In this document: one piece after another, positions 1 to 11,080 of the stretch
Numbering within the stretch: the stretch's first letter is position 1
How the letters are laid out: the number at the start of each line of letters is the position of its first letter
From: Podila epigama
Taxonomy: Eukaryota > Mortierellomycota > Mortierellomycetes > Mortierellales > Mortierellaceae
Reading direction: 5' to 3'
Length of the DNA stretch: 22,395 nt
Assembly: GCA_015679605.1 (NCBI GenBank)
Contig: JAAAVE010000058.1
Coordinates: 15,658-38,052, forward strand
Made by a program: the position numbers and the translations under genes
The notes under the pieces: generated by a model
The model's database searches: none
Told to the model about the DNA's origin: nothing
Seen by the model: the letters and a program-made list of their open reading frames with translations, nothing else

Positions 1-3000
1 AACTTGGAGATGAACGTCTTCGAAAGAATGTTTTTCATATTGAAGAAAAAAAAAAGAAAGTATAAGTATTTATCAGGTGCGTTCAATCTATGTGTCATAG
101 TGATCACGCAAAGTGGCCCTCCTCCACCCTCTGCCCTCCCGACCACAGTACCACAAGTGACGACACGGGCATCATCATCAGCCCATGGCACCTTCACAGG
201 TCTCAAGGTTGAAGGGGATGATAACGTACAAGAATCTGGCTGGGGATTTGATGAAGAGGATATTCAGGAGCTGTTGCCCGAACATACTCAGGAGGGTCAT
301 GATTCTGCAACTGTTGCAGCCACTTTGGAGGCTCAGCCCTCCCAAGAACCAGTCAACCGCAATAGAAACGACAAGTACAGCACATCGGTATCCATTGACT
401 TTGGCGATCAGGTCAACGCAGACGAAACAGAAGCCTCCTGGGGATTCGACGATGATATCTCAATTCCCGCAAACGATAACACCTTGCCTACGGCGGCGCA
501 GGACGTCGTTGTGGCAGAGGCTGCAGAGAATTACACTCCCATCCACAGCATTCACGAGGTTGGTGCTGACGTCGACGATGGATGGGGTTACCACGATCAA
601 GGAATCGAGATTGCCGAGTCTGCAATTCAGTCCGAGCTTTTGGAGAATGCTAAAGAAAAGTCAGCCCCCGTGGCATCCATCCACACATGGGACGAACCTA
701 CTGATCAGTCTGCCCTTGCAGACCATGAGGGCCAAGAGACAGAGGATGCCTGGGACCACGACTCTCAAGAAGTCAACAATGTTGGATCAAGTGCCAGTGT
801 TTCCAATCATGCCCAAGGAACAAAAGATACCTCAGCAATGGTGTCAACAACTCTTGAGGCTCCTAATGATGAAGGCGACTTGGAGGAGGCCGATGGCTGG
901 GACGATGACTCGCAGGGTATCGAATTGGAAATACATAGCGATATTGCAGTAAGCATGACGAATGTCGAGCCAGTGGAGCATGTACATGAGAACAACACTT
1001 GGGGTCATGAAACAACCGATGCTGCCGATACACAATTGACAGATGATCTGCATCTGAACGCCAAACTTGATTCGGCGCTCCCAATGTCTCATTCTTTGCA
1101 GCCACTTGAAGGTACCGAGCAATCCTCCATCCCCGCTGAGGCCACTGTAGACGAGGATGCCTGGGGGCTTGACACAGATGTTGTCGTTGAGACTTTGGTC
1201 GATGATCACATTGACCGGATCCACCCGGTGCATCAGGACGAATCAAGAGTTTCTCAGCCCTTAACAGTTTATTCTGAGCCTACTGAAAAGGATTCCAATG
1301 TGTCGCAACTCGCTAAGAACGAGTCCAAGAGCCATGACGGCTTCAAGGACCATACTTCTATGGAACCGGGCAATGATCAATTGGACCTTACTCTCGAGGT
1401 GAATATGGACGACGACGCTTGGGGTTATGACGATCCTGTTGTCGAGGTGCACAGTCATATCATTGAATCCATCCAGGATCCCATTGAATCTTCTCAGTCT
1501 GCCAGAGCGGATTTGGTTGAACCTGTAGAGTCTAACTTGACTGCAGGGTCTGACTTGGCTCCAGAGTCTGACTTGGCTGCCCAGATCTTGGAACATGAAC
1601 CAGTGATCGACGAGGTCAGCGAGCCTTCTGAGTCAGCACATCCTGCTGAGGTGTCATATCCTGGAGATAGTAAGTAATCTTGCTATACCTCTTCTCACAA
1701 GCATGTATACTCTCCACACTTTCTAACTGTCTTTGCCCCTTTTCCATCACTACAGGTTCATTCGGCATGGAGGAAGAGTCAGAGTACAAGGATCATCCCA
1801 ACAGCAGTAGCGATGATGAGCACGACCATGAAGTCAGTCAGGTAAGAGAGAATAATGAATACACTGTTGTTTTTCTCTCGACAGCCTACCACTCCAAACA
1901 TGCTTAACTGAATATATTTGCTGAAACACGACGTTTAGGTCCTCCTTGCCGCGCAAAACAACACTTTTATTGATATTGAGGGTAACATGGAGCCAAGTGA
2001 AGGTCCTGTGCTCATGCCAACTACTTTCAACACTCACCACTCAAGGTCGGCAAGCCAGTCTGTGTCTACTGAGCACCTGACTCAAACAGAGACAGTAACT
2101 GAGAGTGGCCTAGCCGCTGGTACAACTCTCGAAAAAATGGAACAAGCATTCTATGAGCACAAGGATCGTGTTGCATCCGAGTCGGACTCTGGTAGCGACA
2201 TTTATAGAGAGCTTTCAACGGCACATACAGGCAAGAATGCATCTTCCAATCGGTTGAATGAAATCTTGGATGACGATGACTATTTGGAGCATATGGAACG
2301 TGGTGTGCCTATGAACCGATCCATAAGCACACCTTACAGTGACGACGAAGTACCCTCCAGATTCATTGTCGAGGATGAATTGGTGGAGCTCATGGAACGT
2401 GGCGAACCTCGCCCATTGGAGGGACAGGCTGTATCTTATGCTATGCACGACATGGAAGAGCTGGACAACTATGAAGAGCCAGTCGGTCAAGGAATCGACA
2501 TCTCCAACCTTGTCGCGTCCTTTGGTACAGCAATGGAGCTCTCAGAACAAGAGGTTGATCCTACTCCTGAAGTAACGATGACATCCGCAAGCACTGTGAA
2601 CTTGGGTCAGGCCCTGCCAGCATTGTCTACATTCGAGCAAGTGCCAGCTGAGCATGTACCAGTCGAGCATGTACTACCTGAACAGGTGCCAGTCGACAAA
2701 AAGCCAGTCGAGCAAGCGCCAGTGGAGCAAGTACCAGTTGAACATGTACCAGTTGAACATGTACCAGTCGAACATGTACTACCTGAGCAAGTGCCAGTCG
2801 AGCAAAAGCCAATCGAGCATGTTCCAGTCGAACAGAAGCCAGTCGAGCATGTCCCAGTCAAACAAGCGTCAGCGGAGCAAGTGTTAGCGGAGAAATCGCC
2901 AGAAGTGACTCGCGAGGAATCACTAGTGTTGGAAGTTGTAGAGGTAGAGGCATCAGAGCCTAAAAAGCATGAAATTGGACGTCTGGTGCCCATTGAGACA

Positions 3001-6000
3001 CAATCAGCTGAGCAGTCAAAGACTGTCTTTGCCGACGGTTCTGTCTCGGAGACATATGCCCATGACACACTTGAAGATGCCACTAATGCCGACCATCAAG
3101 TGGTTAGTGGCGTGCATGAAGTTTCGGCCGACTTGAACCAGAGCTTCGAGGGCCCCAACGCGTTGCATGATTTGGACTTGGCTATTGCCGAAGATGATGC
3201 GTGGATGGAGCAAGACGTTGATATATTGGCCGAGACAGTATCCGTTGATGCCAAACCGGAAGTAGCACCAGTCGATTCTTGGAAGGCTGTTACTGAAGCC
3301 CCTATTGACTCTTCACCGGCTATAGTAGATGCTTCTGCCGAATCTTCACCGGTGAGCGACGATGCTTCAGTTGACTCTCCTCCAGTGACCAAAGATGCTC
3401 CAGTTGCAACGCAAGATGAGCATGAGAACGACTTCAAAGACAACACCTCAAATATGGATTCGGCTGTTACAGATCAAGCCATCCATATTCCAGTAGAATC
3501 GATCGTTCCATCGAGCGCCAGCATCAAGATTGGATCTATTATCCACAACCCAACATTGGAGCAAGCTATCGACGACGCAGTTGAGGATGCCTGGGGCTGG
3601 GATGAACAATCCGTTGCAGCCAATCTCGAATACGAAAGGGACACCCCGCCTTCTATCAAAGTTGAGGATGAGTCTCAAGTTGAAAGCAGCGTATCAGTGG
3701 AAACTAACCCATCCGGTAACAAGCCGTCTTTTGACCCGATTGAAGCCCTGTTCGAAAAGTCTGCTGAAGAGATACATGAAGATTACCCATCGTCTATGAC
3801 AAGCGCGACTCTTGACGCTCCACCAGTTGATACTGCGATGACCAGTTCCTCCAGCAAAGCATTTGATGTGGACGACTTCCTCAAGGATTTGGAGAGACCT
3901 GCTCTAACGACATCGACATCAACTGTACAGCCAGAAACTGTACAGGAGGACCAAGACTTTTTCAAAGACTTGGAAGGACCAGTCGTGACTTTGTCAGGAA
4001 CGACGGAGCAAACTCGGGATATGGATGAGCTCTTTGGAGATCAAACTTGTGTCTCCGCGTACGACGTTGCTGAACCCCAGGAATCAGAAAACGATAATGT
4101 GGCTGCGGTACCTCCAGAAAACATTGTGAAGCAACCATCCAGCCCTCTCAAGTCCTTGGCGTTGGAGGATGAACTTGACGACAATGAGGATGATGGTGGA
4201 GCTTGGGACGATGACTCCGCTTGGCCAGAATTTGTGAAGGAGGATACTCTCGTGAGTCGTGGAGCTGATGTCCAGGATACTGTTGATAGCTCATTAGCAC
4301 ATGCTGCTCTTGGTCTAGATGACGACCATGTTCATGGGGACACTCTTTCTTGGTATGACCACAAGGACGCGCCTAAGGAACATGCCGAAGTCTTGGTGGA
4401 GCCTAGTGATAGAGAACAAGGCACTTCTTTTGTGGAAACCAACGCGACTGTTGCAAAGGAGACCATAGAATCACAGGACTTGCCTCTTCCTGTCCATGAA
4501 GATCCTGCTCCGGCCCCAATGTCCGGCACCGGTCTGCTTGCACGTGTTGACAACCCTATTGACAAGGACGAGGACGTGGAGGACGTGGAGGACGCGTGGG
4601 ATGAAAAATTGGACTTTGAGTCTCCCCTACCAAATCACGATGATCGTATTACCTCTCCTCTCCCGGCTACGGTCGCTGAGGACCAACTACTTGCATCAAA
4701 GTCATCTTCATTGAACGTTGTAGATGAAGCGGTTATTGAGCAAGGTCAGGGTTGGGACTTTGATGAGGACCTCTCTGAGATACCTGTCCCTACATTTGTC
4801 GAGATTAAGGACGCTGACATCAATCTCCCTCGAGAGGCGAGCCCAGCGACTCTGACGATGTCGCCTCATGACCGTCTCTTTTCCAATGACATTCTACATA
4901 TGGCGACGGCTCCTGCTGACAGACATGGCTCTTTGCTTGAATCGTCACCATCACCCGGGGCCAAGACAACTTTTGAGCCGGCTGCTCTGGACAAGCCTGT
5001 TTCTTTTGAGGATCATGCCGAGGAGGCTAAGGATGCTTGGGATGATGGACTCGATTTGACGCAGGAACCTGCACATGACCTTGGAGTGGTCATCAAGGAC
5101 AAGATTGAAAGCTCTAAAGAAGAGGTGAAGGAGTTGGAAATGACAGAGGACTCAGAGGAGACGGAGGATGCATGGGGCGACCAAGGCATTGACTTGAAGG
5201 TTGTGACTGAACAGCATCCCGAGACACATGATCCATTGAGTGACCAGGACCACGGCAAGGACCACAGCCAAAGCCAAGATCAGAGACAGGATAGTCACAA
5301 AGCCCACATGCAAAAGCTCGAGACTGAGCTGGATGCCTGGGATATCGACACCAGCCTTGTCGACGCAATGCATAAAGCGAGTCTTGACCAGAAACAGGAT
5401 GAGAACCTGCACAAGCGTGATAATGTCGACGATGAACATGTGGAGCAAGTAGAAGAAGACTCGTGGGATAACGATGACACTGGTCTGGCGGAATTAGCCA
5501 AGGAGCTTGAGAAGGAGGCTGCGGTGCCACAGCAACACGGTCACCAAGCCAATACTGCAGACACTCAGGATGCTGTTCCTGCTCAGGACATTCACAATGA
5601 AGTGGAGACTTTGCACGCCACCATGACTGATGTCGTTGACATGGACGCACTCGATAATGGTTGGGGCTTTGATATGGACGACTTGCAGGATCCTGTTGCG
5701 GTACCAGAAGCTGGACCACACAAGAGCGAATTGAAACAACCTGCTACAGAGACACCTGCTTTGCCTGAGGATTCGGATAACACTGCTAAAAATCCGATTC
5801 AGACACCAAGAAGAGAACACGAACATGTCGTGACAGCAGATCACTCAGAGGAAGAAGATGGATCAAGCCAAAGCCCTTGGCAAGACGTGTCACCTTCTTC
5901 TGTGTCTAAACGTAGCGACGCAGGAATGAGCCTTGGATCTGAATTTGAGTCGGAATACTCCATTCCTTCGATGGAAGACGATGACCGGACCTCACCTGCC

Positions 6001-8946
6001 CTGAGCCATGTTCACGAGCGAAGCCATGAGTCGTCTCTATCTGCTGCTGATCACTCCGATGAGCGGATGAGAACAACTATGTCGTGGACGGATCTGAATG
6101 AGGACGAGTGGCAGGATGATTCTGCCGATATCACACAGGAGTTGCAACAGAACGTTGCCAAGCAACATGTGTCCATTGCCAATATAATCTCTAATATCAC
6201 CGACAGCACCACTGGTCATGCCAGCGGCAATAATACAACCGACAATGTCAAAAATCTTATCACGGACCGTAGTAAGGAGGATGCCGCTCGTGCTGGAAGC
6301 GTCGAGTTGCCTGATCTGAGTGGTGCCGACAGCTGGGACTTTGACCAGGAGGATATGGATACAGAGTCATTTACCAGCAAGCCCTTGTCGAGTACGTCAA
6401 GCAAGGTTGATCTCTCTCGGGACGTGAAGACCCCTGATATGAGCGATCAACGCAACACAGGTTCGGGCTTTGCTGAACATCGGAGCTCTTTTTCGTCTAT
6501 CCACACAGTCTCACCAAGTCGAACCTTTTCCTCTTATCAGTCGAGTCTTGTTGGCTCAGTTCCTCAGTCACCAGTGAACCAACGGCCTGGAGCTTCCATG
6601 TCGATGACGCCTCCTGCAAGTAGCACCCTTGCTGCGTCGACATCTGTGGTGTCAGAGGGTTCTAACTCTGCTACGACAAATACGACGACTAGTACGGTCG
6701 AGGATGATTCGCATCTACCATTGGCAATCCGTCAGCAGCGTGCACGACTTGCTGCGAGGGGAAAGCCCTTGCCACCGGTTTCAAGCTATAAGAGTACCAA
6801 GGGTCCCAAACCCAACAACCCTGCTGAAAAGCCTGCACCAGAAATTTCCCCGCCTCGTCTCTCTAGTACCATCGGTTCGCCTGTGGTTTCGCTTACGTCG
6901 CCCGTCCTTGCTAATACGAATGTAGCTGGGTCAACGTCTTCTACGACTACATCAGTTCCTACCTCTCCGAATATGGATCAGAAATATTTATCGCCTGCAC
7001 TCTTGAAGCAAAGAGAGCGATTGGAAAAGAAACGTGCTGCAGCTGCGGCCACCTCAGCAGGAGCCCTCAGTGGCGCTCGTCGATTGACTATTGGGGAACA
7101 GTCAGGGGCAGCAGTGCCACCCAAGCCATTGTCACCCCTGTTGGCCAAAGCAACTACTCCCTTGACACCGAACCAAAGCACCTCTTTGACGGGCCACCTC
7201 AGTGGTAATGTAAGCACGAGTAATGTTGTGTCACCGGTTTCATCATCAGGAACACCACACCTGTCATCGCGACTTTTGGCATCCAATCCGTCGCAGGCAG
7301 AGGAGGAGCGTCATGATCAAGCGTTCAGTCCGGCGTCGCCTTTATTGTCTTTCCATAATGGCGAGAATACAGTTCGATCCTCCAGTACGCATCGCCTGTC
7401 CCACACGTCCATGTCGACAACTACATCACCTGTGAACCGCAAGAGCTTTTCATCCATGACATCGCCAATACCTACATCGCCCTTGGCAGACGGTTTTGTA
7501 CGACGTAGCAGAGATGGCAAGGCCCTTGCCACCACCACCACCACCACCACCACCACCTCCTCCTCCTCCTTAGGTGTTGATGTGCAGGAGACGAATGTCG
7601 TCAAGGCAAGTCAGAGTGAAGTACTTCTTCGACATGGATCAAGATCCTCTGTCCTTATGAAGACCCCTCAATTATCGTCACCATCATCTGCATCATCTGG
7701 CTGGGACAATACGACAAAGGACGAGGAGGTTGAGGACTCTTCATTCATGACTCATGAAAAGCCAAAATCTATGTCAAGTTTTTTCAAGAGTGGTGAAAGT
7801 GCTTCGAAGGTGTCATCATCAGAGTCAGATGTACACAAGACTGTGGTTTCCGCTTCTGGCTCTTCGTTTTATCAACAAAGTGTTCCAGGATTGGATGGCG
7901 ACGACAAGGATAAAGAATGGAACACGATTGACAAGAAGGATAAGCCAACAGCGTCACTTGATGCGTTTGGCACCAAGGATGACGCAGAGGATCCTTATGG
8001 ACCAGCCGTGGCCAGGACTCGCAAGGCAAAGACATCGTTTGACGGCGACGAAGAGAGATTGGATGAAGGTACACTGATTAAAAAATCGACACCTCAATCA
8101 AGTCTTTCACTCACCTCACCCACGGGTAGCAGCAGTATGAGCCATCGTCATGACCATCACCATCACTTTAACAGTGTCAACAGCAACAGTCTTCTTGGCG
8201 ACATTAGCAGTATTTTGGAAGAGAAGAAGAAGTATGGTGGTCATGGGTACAGCAGGGATTCCAGCTCGAACAAGAACAATATCAGCAACAATGGCGATGT
8301 TGATGATGATTGGAAAAAGAAATCTGCCTCTTCCAGCAGCAACAACATCGGCGACAGGAGCAATAATAATGACAACGATAACAAAAAGAACATCTCGGCG
8401 GGTACCTCATCCAATCTGCCAAAGTCTAGTAGCTGGTCGTTCGGATCTTGGGTGAGCTCTGCAGTGGCGGCCGCGACAGAGAGTATTGATAAGGCGTACG
8501 AGACACTAGACCCAGAATACAGTCGAATGAAATCTTGTGGTGGTGTATCGGCAGCATCTGAGAGCGGTGGATTGGAGGATCACTACGGCAAGAAACCTGG
8601 GTATGTTGTAGGGGGCAGTTCCCTGGCCCTCGGCCTGGCGTCAATTTCTAGAGCAGGCACCAACAATGACAGTGCGAGTGGCCCAGGAGTGACGACAACA
8701 AAGGCAATGTCGTCCACGTCGTTCTCACATTCGAGTGACAGTGAGAGTCCAGTTGATACTTTCAAGAGACAAGAGCACTCTGATCTTGAGAGTCGGGACT
8801 ATGCCTTGGCAGGATCTGGATCAGATGCACATGCGCAACATTTGACGCATAGTCATAGCCGTCATCAGAACTATCAACAGGCTGGATCATCCTCTCAACA
8901 GGCGTCATCAAGACTTACAAGGAAGAATGTTAATGACAGTCGATAG
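1..8946 (+). CDS. Very large disordered protein with repeated acidic-Trp motifs (5' partial)
   Basis: I do not recognise a named family. Exons: about 1..1669, 1756..1841 and 1939..8946. The borders GTAAGT/TACAG and GTAAGAG/TTTAG keep one frame and remove every stop. The product exceeds 2,850 residues. The frame is open to base 1, and the first 110 bases are A-rich and encode an atypical basic/hydrophobic stretch, so they are probably intron (candidate acceptors end at 76, 100 and 113) and the true start lies upstream. Three zones are visible: an acidic zone to about 6400 with some 20 motifs like DAWGFDD, DAWDDD or GWDFDED; a Ser/Thr/Pro-rich zone with two similar basic motifs (6712-6770 and 6987-7045); and a Ser/Asn/His-rich tail with a Trp-rich amphipathic-looking segment at 8420-8530. 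No catalytic domain, signal peptide or clear membrane segment is seen. It may be a scaffold or coat-interacting protein; this is inference only. Confidence 0.85.
2638..2892 (+). repeat. In-frame 15-bp tandem repeat encoding a VPVEH/VPVEQ pentapeptide array
   Basis: About 17 units of five residues run through this part of the large acidic protein. Most read V-P-V-E-H or V-P-V-E-Q, with variants such as V-L-P-E-Q, K-P-V-E-Q and A-P-V-E-Q. At the DNA level the unit resembles gtaccagtcgaacat, with mostly third-position changes. The two nearly identical units near 2736-2765 suggest recent slippage or unequal exchange. A long antisense open frame here, rich in Cys-Ser-Thr-Gly, is only a by-product of the repeat. 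Confidence 0.9.
7529..7570 (+). repeat. (ACC)n-(TCC)n microsatellite within coding sequence
   Basis: A run of ACC codons is followed by TCC codons and encodes Thr then Ser tracts in the C-terminal disordered region of the large protein. Such trinucleotide runs vary in length between strains without shifting the frame. Confidence 0.9.
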
Positions 8947-9132
8947 GTTTATTAGTTGTAGGTTTTTTTTTGTGGGGGTGTATGCGTGTCTTTACCTGTA
9001 GAATAATATTGTTTCTTGATTGTATACAGCAGTGCTCTTTTTTTTCGTGGGTTCAAGAGAAAGAACAAAAGTGTGTTGGAGTTGTTTTTGTGCCATGCAT
9101 CTGTAGTGAGCGATGTGGTCTTTATTTATTTC
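8947..9132. other. Convergent 3' intergenic spacer
   Basis: 186 bases lie between the stop of the large acidic protein (plus) and the stop of the hemerythrin-like gene (minus). The stretch is T-rich on the plus strand, with a T8 run near 8965 and a T9 run near 9040, and probably carries both 3' ends. No open frame of interest is seen. Confidence 0.6.
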
Positions 9133-9858
9133 TTATGCCAACCAAGGGAATGCTTCGAGCATGGACTCTGATGTTGGCCATAACTTGACAGTCTCTTCAG
9201 CGGTACTCATAACTTCCTCGTCGTCCAAATGCGGCAAAACGATCTTGGCGAGCAATTCGAATTCCTGGACAATGAGAGGTCCCTTTTTCGAAAGAAACTT
9301 TTGTTCGTGACGCGTCTGATCCTGTTCGTATCCATCGTCACTTTCTTCGTGTTCTTCTTTTCCTCTTTCGTCATTATTATTGTCGCTTGGCAAGGCTGCT
9401 GCAGCCGTATTACTACTAGTAGTAGTATTACAACTCCGATGACCACCATAACTCGTCTTGTACCGATCTAGCATCAATCCATATCGCGCCAATTTCCGAA
9501 TCCTGTCCAGAGTCTCGTCCAATTCTCGATGCGATTGATCCCAATGTTGAATATCAGTGACTTTGGCAAACGCTGGAAAGACAACTTGCTCCTCAATATC
9601 ATGATGTGTTTGCAAATGTTGACAGAACTGGAGTGTGCTTCGAAGACTGGTTCGGAGTGGCGTCCATTTCAGGAGATGGTCAAAGGAGGTAGATGAAGAA
9701 GTCTTCGAAGAAGGGGACGAGGTGGAAGGCTTGATTGTATTGGACTCAGGCGATTGAACAAGCGCAGTGAGGGATAAGGTGCAATGCTTGAGTTCTTGAC
9801 GCAGGCGGTTATGGATAGCGACCAAGTGTAGATAGTAGTATTGGTGAATGGCTGACAT
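9133..9858 (-). CDS. Hemerythrin-like (HHE) domain protein
   Basis: A single-exon frame of 241 residues. Candidate di-iron ligands in a four-helix layout are H16 (AIHNRLRQEL), H86 and E90 (HHDIEE, the HxxxE signature), H110 (SHRELDETL), and H200 with E204 (LPHLDDEE). Their order and spacing match the hemerythrin/HHE fold, which binds a di-iron centre and is linked to oxygen, nitric oxide or iron sensing. Two polar low-complexity inserts (about residues 36-60 and 142-184) lengthen the loops between helices, so the protein is larger than a minimal domain. No signal peptide or membrane segment is seen, so it is probably cytosolic. The ATG at 9858 is chosen because the first helix and H16 follow at once and a TATA-like box lies about 90 bp upstream. 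Its substrate and role cannot be read from the sequence. Confidence 0.85.
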   Translation of the reverse strand: MSAIHQYYYLHLVAIHNRLRQELKHCTLSLTALVQSPESNTIKPSTSSPSSKTSSSTSFDHLLKWTPLRTSLRSTLQFCQHLQTHHDIEEQVVFPAFAKVTDIQHWDQSHRELDETLDRIRKLARYGLMLDRYKTSYGGHRSCNTTTSSNTAAAALPSDNNNDERGKEEHEESDDGYEQDQTRHEQKFLSKKGPLIVQEFELLAKIVLPHLDDEEVMSTAEETVKLWPTSESMLEAFPWLA

Positions 9859-9937
9859 GATTGAAAGGGGGGAAAAGATTTATGAAAAGGGGAAGAAGGG
9901 GGGAGAGAGAGTCGACCAAGGAGGTTCCAAAGATCTC

Positions 9938-9967
9938 ACGCGCCTTTTTATATTTTCAACGGCGCGT
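9938..9967 (-). promoter_or_regulatory. TATA-like box flanked by a 7-bp dyad, upstream of the hemerythrin-like gene
   Basis: On the minus strand AATATAAAAAGG lies 90 bp before the ATG at 9858. It is bracketed by perfect inverted repeats, acgcgcc (9938-9944) and ggcgcgt (9961-9967). This looks like a core promoter with a possible operator-like dyad; its function is inferred. Confidence 0.45.
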
Positions 9968-10300
9968 ATCCCAATATCACCTTTGTCAAGAACAGCGTCT
10001 CGGTCATTGCACTGCGCTGTGGTCCACTCGCATTTTGTCAGCACAAGATAAAAGCCACTCGCTCCGCCACCGCTTCTTTGTCTCTTTTTGTTGAATCTGA
10101 AATGAAATTGAAGAAAAAAAAAGCCCCATGAAGATGGACAAGACATCGAAAGATGCACAGTCACAAATTGGAGAAGTATGGTCACGTGATGTATACTAAG
10201 CCTCTTGAATATATTGAGCCATTTCATTTTTCTTTTTTTTTTCCTCATGCCTCGACCTAACGAGTAAGGAACATGTAGCGAACCTGTGAAAATCAGGATC
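9968..10300. other. Intergenic upstream region of the hemerythrin-like gene
   Basis: No credible coding frame or tRNA is seen. The stretch is of mixed composition with short A/T runs (A9 near 10115, T9 near 10233) and probably holds upstream promoter sequence of the hemerythrin-like gene. Confidence 0.4.
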
Positions 10301-10360
10301 ACCGTTTAAAACTTCAATTTTTTGGAGGGCTAAATCAAACGGAGGTCTATTTCTGGTTTC

Positions 10361-10642
10361 GAGCAGAAGGGGGAGAAGGCATTAAAAAAAAAAATAACAA
10401 AAAGAGAGAGTAGAGAAAAAAATATGGGAAAGGTTTCCTTATCCTCTTTTATTTTTTTACTCGCCTTTATCCTACTTATCCAAATCCTCGTTTTACTCCC
10501 TTTTTTTGGAGTAAAATAAGAGAATTTGGTCATTGGAAGGCGAGTTTAGTGGAAAGAGGTTCTCCATAAAGGAAACTTTGATATTTTTTTCTTAAATCTC
10601 GATTTTTATTTTTTTTTTTTGGTGCTGATTTCTCTTCAGCTC
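10361..10642. repeat. Long imperfect palindrome (foldback/MITE-like or hairpin-RNA locus)
   Basis: Collinear inverted blocks nest around a centre near 10503. From the inside out: ttttactcc 10491-10499 with 10508-10516 (9/9); ccaaatcctc 10480-10489 with 10520-10529 (9/10); actcgcctt 10459-10467 with 10537-10545 (9/9); cctcttt 10443-10449 with 10553-10559; gtttcctt 10433-10440 with 10569-10576 (8/8); gaaaaaaatat 10415-10425 with 10581-10591 (11/11); the A tract 10384-10397 with the T tract 10606-10620; gagcagaag 10361-10369 with 10634-10642 (8/9). Weaker matches may extend it to about 10302-10705. The innermost loop is only 8 nt, so the unit is nearly all stem. No transposase frame or clear target-site duplication is visible. 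Confidence 0.7.
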
Positions 10643-10705
10643 CCAGTTTGGCCCTTCGTTGCCCTTTTTTTATCCAAGTAAAGTAAACCCACATGGATAA
10701 AACGG

Positions 10706-11080
10706 CGCCATGTTGACCACACACTCACACAAGCCCTGCTTTTCGCTTCTCTTCAACTTTCTTGATATCCTCCCCATTGAAAAAGAGTTACGAGTGTTTC
10801 AAGTCTGCTAATGAGAACTCCACCTTGTAGGAAACAAGTTGTCTCTCTCGCCACCTATTCTTAATGTGCGCTACGTCTATTGTTCTCGCCCATTCATCTT
10901 TCTACAACAGCTCCTCCCCGTTCACCATGAATATAAGCATATCTCAGGTTTATCCGTTATATCTTGACATCCTGTAGTTCTTATGCGAAAACGACTGCCA
11001 TGCCTTCTCCTTCTTTATAATACTTTATGCCATGATGCGTTGAATAGTACATAATTCATGAAAAATATGAATCACACCTA
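10706..11080. other. Intergenic, downstream of the AIR-like gene
   Basis: No supported gene. The stretch contains pyrimidine-rich sequence and short AT-rich segments and probably includes the 3' UTR and polyadenylation region of the minus-strand zinc-knuckle gene that ends at 11081. Confidence 0.4.

Noticed and set aside
2607-3083. Antisense frame rich in Cys-Ser-Thr-Gly repeats
   Set aside because: It is the reverse reading of the VPVEH tandem repeat. The plus-strand frame is continuous for 7 kb and explains it.
5114-5719. 201-codon antisense frame
   Set aside because: It lies wholly within the large plus-strand exon, with no domain-like composition; a shadow of acidic codons.
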